From the NCBI GenBank assembly GCA_022577435.1, contig JAKOON010000006.1, positions 1,892,001 to 1,956,000 on the forward strand: DNA of 64,000 nucleotides, in the 5' to 3' direction. Below the pieces are notes generated by a model, which worked only from the letters and a program-made list of their open reading frames with translations, had not been told where the DNA came from and ran no database searches. Position numbers and translations under genes: made by a program. Origin of the DNA: Embiotoca jacksoni (Eukaryota > Chordata > Actinopteri > Embiotocidae). Shown piece by piece: positions 56,030-64,000 of the stretch (position 1 is its first letter; every line of letters begins with the position of its first letter).

Positions 56030-56490
56030 AAGTTACAACACTGTTTCCCAAAAAGTTGGGATGCTGTGTAAAATGTAATAAAAATAAATATGATTTACAA
56101 ATCACTCATTTAAATGAAAATATACCAAACACAACATAACTGTTGAAACTCAAAGTTCATTGTTTTATGAAAAATATATTCTTATTTTGAGTTTGATAGC
56201 AGCAACACATCTAAACAAATTTTGGAATAGGGTAAACAAAAGACTGGAAAAGTTGTGTGAAGCTAAAAAAAAAAAAAAAAACACCTGGTGGAACATCTCA
56301 CTACTAATTAGGTTACCTGGCAACAGATCAGCAACATTATTGGGTATAAAAAGAACATTTCAGAGAGGCAGAGTCTATCAGAAGTGAAGATGGGGAGAGG
56401 AAACTTTTCTGAAGTTTCAGATCATGACAGATGGTCGTGCTGGAAAAGACATGAAAGAAATTTGTTTAAAAACATTAATTGTTCATTGAA
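56030..56490 (+). mobile_element. DNA transposon fragment, TRIM unit 1
   Basis: It begins ttacaacactgtttcccaaa and continues aagttgggatgctgtgtaaa, then ggtggaacatctcactacta, ggttacctggcaacagatca and gaagatggggagagg. It is the same family as in dok3 intron 4 and lies 100 bp upstream of the IRF-like element. No intact transposase was seen. Confidence 0.65.
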
Positions 56491-56807
56491 AAGAAGTCAA
56501 CGTGAGTTTTCCAGTCAGACCTGGACGCAGCGTTTACACACAAAATGCTGATGATGGCTGAATTTTTAATAACATTCATAACGGACACTCAAATCTTGTT
56601 AACATCTATGACATCAAACATGATCCTCCTGAAGCATCAGACTGCACCCAGCCAATAGTTTCAACATGTCATTTATTGGATCAACATTCTTCATTAAAAA
56701 GCCCATCAACACGTACAATATTACAATATATACACTTTATTTTTGTTTGTACAGCAGGTGGAGACCAGCAGCCTTCAACGGGGTCTAAAATCTGCAGCAG
56801 GACGCCG

Positions 56808-56970
56808 TCAGTGTCCGAACATCTCCTGTGAGGCGTAGGTCATGTAGAGGAAGACGTCCTCGTCCTGGTGATCTTTGTACACCTGCGCCATGGTGAGCAA
56901 CATGCTGGCCAACCCGCTGTTGTTGATGAGCAGGTAGAAGGCCTGACTGGGCAGCAGAGCCATCCGGTTC
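56808..56970 (-). pseudogene. Orphan copy of the last exon of an LC3C-type gene
   Basis: The acceptor CTCAG and 163-nt exon match 63088-63250. The frame encodes NRMALLPSQAFYLLINN to the terminal QEMFGH. Two residues differ from the right-hand copy: ASMLLTM instead of ASMSLTM and DEDVFLY instead of DEDGFLY. Both replace the residue found in the human LC3C that I recall. No upstream LC3 exon exists between here and the next TRIM gene, so it is most likely a duplication by-product, unless it is used as an alternative last exon of the gene to the right. Confidence 0.7.
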
Positions 56971-56999
56971 CTGAGACACAAGACGAAGAGCTGCTTTAA

Positions 57000-58220
57000 A
57001 TGAATGTCGTTCTGCCGGCTGCACGTCGCCCGTTAGCTGCGTCACATGACACGCCGAGTCGGCACAAATCTCTAATGATCCGTCTGCGACCAGACTCCAT
57101 TAAAATTCAAAGCATTTTAAGGAATTAAAACAAGAAACACTCTTGCATGTAAATCCCAGAATGCACTACAAGAGGAAAATGAGCCGCTGCTCGCAGTTTT
57201 AAAAACTTTAACGTTCCTTTGTGTCAGATAATCGACTGAAGTCCCCACATTTATCTAAAGGTGACATTTTGTCACACCGTCAGTGCTTCGTCTGCTGGCT
57301 GTCGTTTCCAAGTTATTTCAGAGCTGCCACCAAAATGATGCAACACTTTCTACAAAAAAAATAAAAAAAAATAGTCAACAAACCATCGGAAAGAAAAACT
57401 GTTCTTCAAACAAAAGTTTCTCTTCTACTGCTGGTACTTTGCACTTATTTTAGGTTTCCCCATCGGGCATAAATTCTGGGTAGTATTCTTCAGGAGCCGG
57501 TACTAAAAACACCGACTACACAGAGGGAATCATTACAATCACAGCGTCATGAGACACTGAGCTGTTTATTTTAGTCACTGGACTACTTGATTAAAAGCGA
57601 CCCGTGTGTCATGTTGAAGATGAGGTCACCACACACACACACACACACAAGCGCGCACACACACACACACACACACACGCAAGAAAAGCGATTGGAGTCG
57701 TACAGACAGTTGAACCATCTGATCAATAAGCAGAGCAGAGACATGATTCCTAACCAGAGTTACCCTGTAGTAGTAGTATCCTCATGTTTGCTGTGTGTCA
57801 CATGCTGTGAACAGTTAGTTGGGTTAATAGTTACGATTCTCCTTCTAAAACAAACTAACCTCATCAACACTGTTGGTCACGTAATCTGATGGGGGACAGA
57901 GTTAAGTGTAACACCAATCTGAAGGCAGACTGCTGGAAGTTTCATTGTCTCAATACCGCCCCCTAGTGCACAAATCAATGTAGTTTCATTCCCAGGGTTT
58001 ACTTTTTTTTTTAAAGAGTGCCGGTGCAGTTCTGTCTTTCAGGGCTTGTGTCCTCATTCCTGTATCTCACTGAGTTTATTGCAGCTCACTGATCAGTTTT
58101 ACAAAATGACTTCAAATAAACAAACAGATGGTTTAAGTTTCAACAAATCGTTGGATTTTAACAGTTTATTTCATCCACTGTGAAAAATCTTCACGTGAAA
58201 AGTGACTGAAGCTGTCAGAT
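57000..58220. other. Spacer between unit 1 LC3C exon and TRIM copy B 3' region
   Basis: Non-coding. It contains the intron-side flank of the LC3C exon, a CA array (57630-57680) and the unit boundary gaaaagcgattggagtcgta at 57683-57702. It then holds sequence shared with 61508-62030. Confidence 0.6.
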
Positions 58221-58223
58221 AAA

Positions 58224-58336
58224 TGTGGTGGAGTGGAAGGAGACAGTAGATGAACATGTAAGTACTCAAATAAAGTACAAATACCTCCAAATTGTACTTA
58301 AGTACTTCAATAAATGTACTGTTACTTTCCACCACA
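58224..58336 (+). mobile_element. MITE-like element, unit 2 copy
   Basis: Same inverted termini as 53115-53232, with small internal deletions. Confidence 0.7.
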
Positions 58337-58552
58337 GACTCTTCTCATGTTGTTCCTGGATGTAAACAGGAAGTTAAGGTGTTCATGTTGTTACCTAATG
58401 GCTGCTGTTCTGTTGCCCTCTGCTGAACACAGAGAGGAAATACACCAGGCTAAAAAGTTTCAAAATAAAACACTTTAACAATCTCAGCATTTTAATATTG
58501 ATCATTATAAAAACAGTGGAGGCTGAAAACAGATATTATTTTCAGAATCTGC

Positions 58553-58558
58553 TTTATT
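58553..58558 (-). terminator. Candidate polyadenylation signal of TRIM copy B
   Basis: AATAAA on the minus strand, about 480 bp past the stop codon, in the same sequence context as for copy A. Confidence 0.45.
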
Positions 58559-59039
58559 GGTCAAATTTAATAACACATACATCGTCTGTCAGTGTACTGA
58601 CACTCTTTATTGATTAATCTGCTGATTGTTTCCTACATTAACTGATCAATAGTATGACATGTAGCCCATAAACACCCCAACATGTTGATGTTTCATACCT
58701 GCCTCTCACTGCTGCAGTTATTACATCACATTATGTTACATTTGATTGTAAAATCTCTTCATCACAAAACAGAAAAACCTTCAACCTGCAGAGAAAATGT
58801 GTTTCCTGCTCAGACATGTTGATGTTGTGACTCTGAAGCTTTCTGACACTGACAGAAACATTCCAGCTCAGGACATCATGACTTTTAATGCTGCATCATC
58901 ACATCAGACAGGAAACAGTGTGGACATACTGGACATCAGAGGAGACACATTTCCCTCAGCCTCAGTCCCACAGACCGGATCACAGAGAACCTTTTTAATA
59001 AGTACGTTCACTGATGGAGACGCTTCATCATGAAACAGA

Positions 59040-60683
59040 TCAGGCAGTTTGATTGACAGGAGAGATGATCAGGGGTGCAGAGTTTTTACCACCCTCATTA
59101 AGACAGGGACCGAAGTATGGCAGGAGTTTCTCAGTGAAGGAGCAGCCAGTAAAGGAGTAGATAAGAGCTGCAGCATCGACATCATAAAAGGAGACCAGAC
59201 CCTCCTCATAATCCACAAACACCCCCACCTTCTCAGGACCAGACCCAAGACTCAGACGGACTGGAGGACCAGCACTAGCTTCATATTCATTTCCATTTCT
59301 CAGACATATAGTCCAGAAACCTTTCTGAGGAGTCAGTGTGATGTCTCCCTTCCTGTTGATCGACTCTCTGACCACTCCTAAAGTCCAGTCCGTTTTTCCT
59401 TTAACCTGAACCTCAAAGTAAAATCTGCCTGCAGAGAAACTCTTCTTTCCTAAAACACAACCACATTTAGAAAACCTCTCTGGGTTGTCTGGAAGATTCT
59501 TCCTCACATCACCATGGTTCACTTGTTTCCCGTCATCAGACAGGATGAGTTTAGGATGTGCTGTATCAGGATCCAGAGTCACGTCCACTGCAGACTGCTG
59601 GAGTCTCTTCAGCTCGGCCTCAAACAGCAGCTTCCTCTTTTTCCTGAGCGTCTCCTCCAGCTGAACCACAGCTTTCACCACAGTCCCCTCATATGATGGT
59701 GGACGGACGCTGACCTCTGTCCGGTCCTCGGTGGGTGGAGCAGCTGTCAGGGACGAGAAGCTTTGGAGGAGGTGGAGGTGGTCTGCAGAGCGTGAGAGCT
59801 GCTCCACCTCAGAGCTCCTCTTCATCAGCTCAGAGATTTCCTGCTGCAGATCTGTGATGAAACCTTCAGCCTGTTTCTCTACTGTTTCCTGCTTCTCTTG
59901 GATCTCCTCTATGAGCTCGTTCAGGCCTCTCTCAGCCGCCTCCTTCAGAGCAGTGAACACCTCAACACCTTCTGCTTTCTCTCTGTCTGCAGCAGCTTTA
60001 CTCGTCTTCACCGACTCTTTGAGCTCCTCAATCTTCAGTCGTCTCTTCTGGATCATCTGCTGAATCTCAGCCTCTGTCTTCCCCAGTTCTGCCTTCTTTC
60101 CTTCATATTCTTCGGTCAGAGGAACCAACTCGTGTGTCTTGTGGTCTAAAACAGAGCAGAGCATGCAGACACACGTCTGGTCGGTCTGACAGAACAGCTC
60201 CAGAGGTTTATGGTGCTTCGTACACATCCTGCCTTCCAGGTTGTCCACAGGCTCCGTCAGCTGATGTCTTTTCAGGCTGGACGTTGTCAGATGAGGCTGC
60301 AGGTGAGTCTCACAGTAGGAGGTCAGACACACCAGGCAGGACTTGAGGGCCTTCAGTTTGGTTCCAGTGCAGACGTCACAGGGAACTTCTCCTGGTTTGG
60401 CAGCTTGTTGCTCTGAGCTGCTGCTGCTGGCTTTCTGTTGAGCTTCATGTCTGAACTGAGCAACCATCTCAGAGATGAACGTGTTGACTCTCAGCTGAGG
60501 TCGAGTGTTGAACTTCTCTTTACACATGGGACACTGACACCTGTCGGTAACGGTCCAGTGTTCAGTGATGCAGTTTTTGCAGAAGTTGTGTCCACATGGT
60601 GTGCTGACTGGATCAGTGAACACATCCAGACAGATGGAGCACAGAAACTGATCCTCAGAGAGAAGACAGCTGGCAGCAGACAT
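59040..60683 (-). CDS. Bloodthirsty-like TRIM E3 ubiquitin ligase, copy B
   Basis: A 547-codon single coding exon with the same domains as the copy at 53938-55581 and all eight RING ligands intact. The start ATG at 60683 follows an acceptor at 60693-60694, and an untranslated exon ends at 60914. By my count it differs from copy A at about 11 residues in the first ~400 and about 20 in the last ~147. Most of the latter lie in the SPRY stretch after ERFSK (CGCVLGKKSFSAG in place of SVSVLGKHNVCAG, WTL for WDL, GFWTI for GFLTI, EASAGPPVR for RACAGPAVC). The pattern suggests a changed ligand surface or conversion of the 5' part. Its upstream IRF-like element is altered relative to the other copies. 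Confidence 0.9.
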   Translation of the reverse strand: MSAASCLLSEDQFLCSICLDVFTDPVSTPCGHNFCKNCITEHWTVTDRCQCPMCKEKFNTRPQLRVNTFISEMVAQFRHEAQQKASSSSSEQQAAKPGEVPCDVCTGTKLKALKSCLVCLTSYCETHLQPHLTTSSLKRHQLTEPVDNLEGRMCTKHHKPLELFCQTDQTCVCMLCSVLDHKTHELVPLTEEYEGKKAELGKTEAEIQQMIQKRRLKIEELKESVKTSKAAADREKAEGVEVFTALKEAAERGLNELIEEIQEKQETVEKQAEGFITDLQQEISELMKRSSEVEQLSRSADHLHLLQSFSSLTAAPPTEDRTEVSVRPPSYEGTVVKAVVQLEETLRKKRKLLFEAELKRLQQSAVDVTLDPDTAHPKLILSDDGKQVNHGDVRKNLPDNPERFSKCGCVLGKKSFSAGRFYFEVQVKGKTDWTLGVVRESINRKGDITLTPQKGFWTICLRNGNEYEASAGPPVRLSLGSGPEKVGVFVDYEEGLVSFYDVDAAALIYSFTGCSFTEKLLPYFGPCLNEGGKNSAPLIISPVNQTA

Positions 60684-60913
60684 GTCTGCAGTCTGAGGAC
60701 AAAAGTCAAAGAGGGAAAAACATCATTTTAAAAAGAGTTATAATGAAAAATATTCTTCTATTGTTTCTTCTGTTCTACAGCTGAACTTCAGAGTTAAAGT
60801 GACACGAGGAGTCGGTACGAAATGAAAGGAGTTGAACTTCCTGTTTGATTGAAGCTGTAAGTTTTGTGTTGATGCTGGTTGTTGAAACAGTAAATCTGAT
60901 CAACTGTACTCAC

Positions 60914-61015
60914 CAGTGTTGGACTCAGGTGTTGAGGAAGAACAGATGAAGTTTATTTTATCTTCAGATAGAAACACAGAGATTCGTCCCGACTGCAGCT
61001 CTGCCGTCTCTCTGA
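60914..61015 (-). other. Untranslated first exon of TRIM copy B
   Basis: The donor CCAACACTG|GTGAGTAC (GT at 60912-60913) and the acceptor next to the ATG exon (60692/60693) are conserved with copy A, giving a 221-bp intron. Confidence 0.65.
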
Positions 61016-61020
61016 CTAAC

Positions 61021-61043
61021 TTTATCTTTCACTTTTTCACTTT
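61021..61043 (-). promoter_or_regulatory. Altered IRF-like element of TRIM copy B
   Basis: The minus strand reads AAAGTGAAAAAGTGAAAGAT. Two extra A residues separate the GAAA cores (GAAAAAGTGAAA), so the GAAANNGAAA spacing of copies A and C is lost, although single GAAA half sites remain. Confidence 0.55.
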
Positions 61044-61137
61044 AACGTGACCTGGAATCTGGTTGTTCCAGGTTGGCTTCGCCTCTCTGCTGGTTTTTGT
61101 CAGGGTGTGTGTCCTCATTCAGGTTCAGACATTATTT

Positions 61138-61432
61138 AAGTTGCGACACTGTTTCTAAAAAACTTTGGGATGCTGTGTAAAATGTAAATAAAATAAATGT
61201 GATGATTTACAAATCATATAAACTCATATAAATGAAAATAGACCAAAGACAATAAATCAACTGTTGAAACAGAGGAAGTTTATTGATTTTTGAATTTTAT
61301 GGCAGTAACACATCTCAAACGAGTTGAAACAGGGTCAACAAAAGACTGGAAAAGTTGCATAAGGCAACAAAAAACAACTGGTGGAATATCTCACTACTAA
61401 TTAGGTTAATTAGTAAATTAGGTTAACTGGCA
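61138..61432 (+). mobile_element. DNA transposon fragment, TRIM unit 2, truncated
   Basis: It begins ttgcgacactgtttctaaaa and follows the other copies to taattaggttaactggcaac. Then it ends abruptly in a CA array, so the right half is gone. Confidence 0.65.
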
Positions 61433-62093
61433 ACACACACACACACACACACACACACGGAGGTGGGGCTTTATCTGCGGCGGAAAATTAAATCCAGAAG
61501 CGCATGAAAAGCGATTGGAGTCGTACAGCCAGTGGAACCATCTGATCAATAAGCAGAGCGGAGACATGATTCTTAACCAGAGTTACCCTGTAGTAGTAGT
61601 ATCCTCATGTTTGCTGTGTGTCACATGCTGTGAACAGTTAGTTGGGTTAATAGTTACGATTCTCCTTTTAAACCAAATTAACCTCATCAACACTGTTGGT
61701 CATATAATCTGATGGGAGACAGAATTAAGTGTAACACCAATCTGAAGGCAGACTGATTGAAGCAGTACATTGACTCAATACCGCCCCCTAGTGTATAAAT
61801 CAAAGTGGTTTCATTCCTAGAGATTACTGTTTTTTACAGAGTGACTGTGCAGCTCTGTCTTTCAGGGTTTGTTTCCTCCTTCCTGTATCTCACTGAGTTT
61901 ATTGCAGCTCACAGATCAGTTTTACAAAATGACTACAAATAAACAAACTGATGGTTTAAGTTTTCACAAATCGTTGGATTTTAACAGTTTATTTCGTCCC
62001 TTGTGAAAAATCTTCACGTGAAAAGTGATTGAAGCTGTAAGTTTTGTGTTGATGCTGGTTGTTGAAACAGTAAATCTGATCAGGTGTACTCAC

Positions 62094-62190
62094 CAGTGTT
62101 GGACTCAGGTGTTGAGGAAGAACAGATTCAGTTTATTTTATCTTCAGAAAGAAAGAGATTCTTCCCGACTGCAGCTCTGCCGTCTCTCTC
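62094..62190 (-). other. Orphan TRIM first exon (copy C)
   Basis: The donor CCAACACTG|GTGAGTAC is intact (GT at 62092-62093) but no TRIM coding exon follows before copy B's own promoter. The nearest downstream acceptor of the right kind is that of copy B at 60693, so this could act as a distal alternative first exon for copy B. Confidence 0.55.
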
Positions 62191-62195
62191 CTAAC

Positions 62196-62213
62196 TTTCA
62201 CTTTCACTTTCAG
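62196..62213 (-). promoter_or_regulatory. Intact IRF/ISRE-like element of the orphan promoter
   Basis: The minus strand reads CTGAAAGTGAAAGTGAAA, identical to the element of copy A. Confidence 0.65.
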
Positions 62214-62309
62214 GTGACCTTGAATCTAGTGTTTCCAGTTTGGCTCCGCCTCTCTGCTGCTGTTTGTCAGGGTGTGTTTCCTCATTCAGGTTCAGACATT
62301 ATTAAAGTT

Positions 62310-62770
62310 ACAACACTGTTTCCCAAAAAGTTGGGATGCTGTGTAAAATGTAATAAAAATAAATATGATTTACAAATCACTCATTTAAATGAAAATATAC
62401 CAACGACAACATAACTGTTGAAACTCAAAGTTCATTGTTTTATGAAAAATATGTTCTTATTTTGAGTTTGATGGCAGCAACACATCTAAAAAAAATTGGA
62501 ATAGGGTAAACAAAAGACTGGAAAAGTTGTGTAAAGCTAAAAAAAAAAAAAAAAAAAAAAAACCTGGTGGAACATCTCACTACTAATTAGGTTACCTGGC
62601 AACAGATCAGCAACATTATTGGGTATTAAAAGAGCATTTCAGAGAGGCAGAGTCTCTCAGAAGTGAAGATGGGGAGAGGAAACTTTTCTGAAGTTTCAGA
62701 TCATGACAGATGGTCGTGCTGGAAAAGACATTAAATAAATTTGTTCAAAAAATTTTAATTATTCATTGAA
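62310..62770 (+). mobile_element. DNA transposon fragment, TRIM unit 3
   Basis: Nearly identical to 56030-56490, with a longer poly-A tract at 62539-62561. Confidence 0.65.
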
Positions 62771-62951
62771 AAGAAGTAAACATGAGTTTTCCAGTCAGAC
62801 CTGGACGCAGCGTTTACACACAAAATGCTGATGATGGCTGAATTTTTAATGACATTCATAACGGACACTAAAATCTTATTAACATCTATGATATCAAACA
62901 TGATCCTCCTGAAGCATCAGACTGCACCCAGCCAATAGTTTCAACATGTCA

Positions 62952-62957
62952 TTTATT
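62952..62957 (-). terminator. map1lc3c: Candidate polyadenylation signal of the LC3C-type gene
   Basis: AATAAA on the minus strand, 131 bp past the stop codon at 63088-63090. Confidence 0.5.
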
Positions 62958-63087
62958 GGATCAACATTCTTCATTAATACGCCCATCAACATGTGCAATA
63001 TTACAATATATACACATTATTTTTGTATGTATAGCAGGTGGAAACCAGCAGCCTTCAATGGGGACTAAAATCTGCAGCAGGACGCCG

Positions 63088-63250
63088 TCAGTGTCCGAAC
63101 ATCTCCTGCGAGGCGTAGGTCATGTAGAGGAAGCCGTCCTCGTCCTGGTGATCTTTGTACACCTGCGCCATGGTGAGCGACATGCTGGCCAACCCGCTGT
63201 TGTTGATGAGCAGGTAGAAGGCCTGACTGGGCAGCAGAGCCATCCGGTTC
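63088..63250 (-). CDS. map1lc3c: Last exon of an LC3C-type ATG8 protein (partial gene)
   Basis: The minus strand has an acceptor TCTCAG followed by 163 nt: one base completing a codon, then NRMALLPSQAFYLLINN, SMSLTMAQVYKDHQDEDGFLYMTYASQEMFGH and TGA. ATG8 proteins of the LC3C type end in a closely similar block (AFYLLVNN, TMAEIY, DEDGFVYMTYASQE.FG). The glycine before the final His is the expected ATG4 cleavage and lipidation point. Upstream exons, encoding the N-terminal helices and most of the ubiquitin fold, must lie right of position 64000. LC3C versus another ATG8 member is judged from the YMTYASQE signature. This copy keeps the conserved Ser and Gly that the copy at 56808 has lost. Confidence 0.8.
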
Positions 63251-64000
63251 CTGAGACACAAGATGAAGAGCTGCTTTAAATGAATGTCGTTCTGCCGGCT
63301 GCACGTCGCCCGTTAGCTGCGTCACATGACACGCCGAGTCGGCACAAATCTCTAATGATCCGTCTGCGACCAGACTCCATTAAAATTCAAAGCATTTTAA
63401 GGAATTAAAACAAGAAACACTCTTGCATGTAAAACCCAGAATGCACTGCAAGAGGAAAATGAGCCGCTGCTCGCAGTTTTAAAAACTTTAACGTTCCTTT
63501 GTGTCAGATAATCGACTGAAGTCCCCACATTTATCTAAAGGTGACATTTTGTCACACCGTCAGTGCTTCGTCTGCTGGCTGTCGTTTCCAAGTTATTCCA
63601 GAGCTGCCACCAAAATGATGCAACACTTTCTACAAAAAAATAAAAAATAAAAAAAAAAGTCAACAAACCATCGGAAAGAAAAACTGTTCTACAAACAAAA
63701 GTTTCTCTTCTACTGCTGGTACTATGCACTTATTTTAGGTTTCCCCATCGGGCAGAAATTCTGGGTAGTATTCTTCAGGAGCCGGTACTAAAAACACCGA
63801 CTACACAGAGGGAATCATTACAATCACAGCTTCATGAGACACCGAGCTGTTTATTTTAGTCACTGGACTACTTCATTAAAAGCGACCCGTGTGTCATGTT
63901 GAAGATGAGGTGACCACACACACACACATACACACAAGCGCGCACACACACACACACACACGCCAGAAAAGCGATTGGAGTCGTTCAGACAGTGGAACCA
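63251..64000. other. LC3C intron and start of a further duplication unit
   Basis: The stretch aligns with 56971-57720 throughout. It ends with a CA array (63915-63962) and the unit-boundary word agcgattggagtcg at 63970. Confidence 0.7.

Larger units (their letters stand above)
52738..57684 (-). repeat. Segmental duplication unit 1 (TRIM copy A plus orphan LC3C exon)
   Basis: From aaccaaactaacctcatcaa onward the sequence aligns with 57849 onward (offset about 5.1 kb) through the TRIM gene and its promoter. From 55757 on it also aligns with 62033 onward (offset about 6.3 kb). The left edge abuts the retrotransposon fragment. The right edge is the CA array followed by gaaaagcgattggagtcgta. Confidence 0.85.
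57685..61505 (-). repeat. Segmental duplication unit 2 (TRIM copy B, LC3C exon deleted)
   Basis: It starts and ends at the boundary word agcgattggagtcgtaca (57687 and 61511). It carries the TRIM gene and promoter but jumps from transposon sequence (about 61430) directly into the CA array. This removes the block that holds the LC3C exon in units 1 and 3. Confidence 0.85.
61508..63968 (-). repeat. Segmental duplication unit 3 (TRIM body deleted, promoter and LC3C exon kept)
   Basis: Positions 61508-62030 align with 57685-58207 and 62030 onward aligns with 60850 and with 55748 onward. The jump removes about 2.64 kb that in unit 2 contains the TRIM coding exon. A fourth boundary word (agcgattggagtcgttcaga) at 63970 shows that yet another unit starts at the right edge. 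Confidence 0.85.

Noticed and set aside
56785..57045. 86-codon minus-strand frame beginning MTQLTGDVQ
   Set aside because: It overlaps the LC3C-type exon but in the wrong frame; the frame ending QEMFGH with the upstream splice acceptor is the one with family support.

Overview
The window looks like teleost nuclear DNA, probably from a percomorph fish. Genes are split by GT-AG introns, CA/GT microsatellites are very dense, several fish-type dispersed repeats are present, and the genes (dok3, gpm6a, bloodthirsty-like TRIM, map1lc3c) are vertebrate. Nothing prokaryotic or viral was seen.

Layout from left to right. Positions 1-5823 are repeat-bearing non-coding DNA, probably intron of a minus-strand gene whose signal-anchor first exon lies at 5824-5900 in a CpG-rich block. 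Positions 6261-16557 hold no gene I can support but at least five copies of a ~0.5 kb dispersed repeat (called family A here). A complete seven-exon docking-protein gene, best matched to dok3, runs on the plus strand from 16558 to 23375. The reconstructed frame is unbroken: 1,521 nt, 506 residues. Convergent to it, gpm6a (neuronal proteolipid M6A) occupies 30181-49552 on the minus strand in seven exons that rebuild a 278-residue four-pass protein. Its introns and presumed 3' UTR contain most of the microsatellites, a 15-bp minisatellite and a fold-back tRNA-Arg element. A broken non-LTR retrotransposon fragment lies at about 51550-52735.

From 52738 to the right edge is a young segmental tandem duplication. 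It holds two intact 547-codon TRIM genes on the minus strand (53938-55581 and 59040-60683), each with an untranslated first exon and an IRF/ISRE-like GAAAGT-repeat promoter. A third promoter and first exon (62094-62213) has lost its TRIM body through a deletion whose breakpoints share a 9-bp microhomology. The same duplication copied the last exon of an LC3C-type autophagy gene: the copy at 63088-63250 looks genuine, with the rest of the gene beyond the window, and the copy at 56808-56970 looks like an orphan.

The genes do not form a pathway. DOK3 is an immune-cell adaptor, M6A a neuronal membrane protein, the TRIMs putative interferon-responsive E3 ligases and LC3C an autophagy modifier. The most interesting part is the TRIM/LC3C array, where innate-immune gene copies, gene conversion or selection on the SPRY domain, and an orphan interferon-type promoter can be read directly. 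The second is the tRNA-Arg(UCU) fold-back at 36183-36336.
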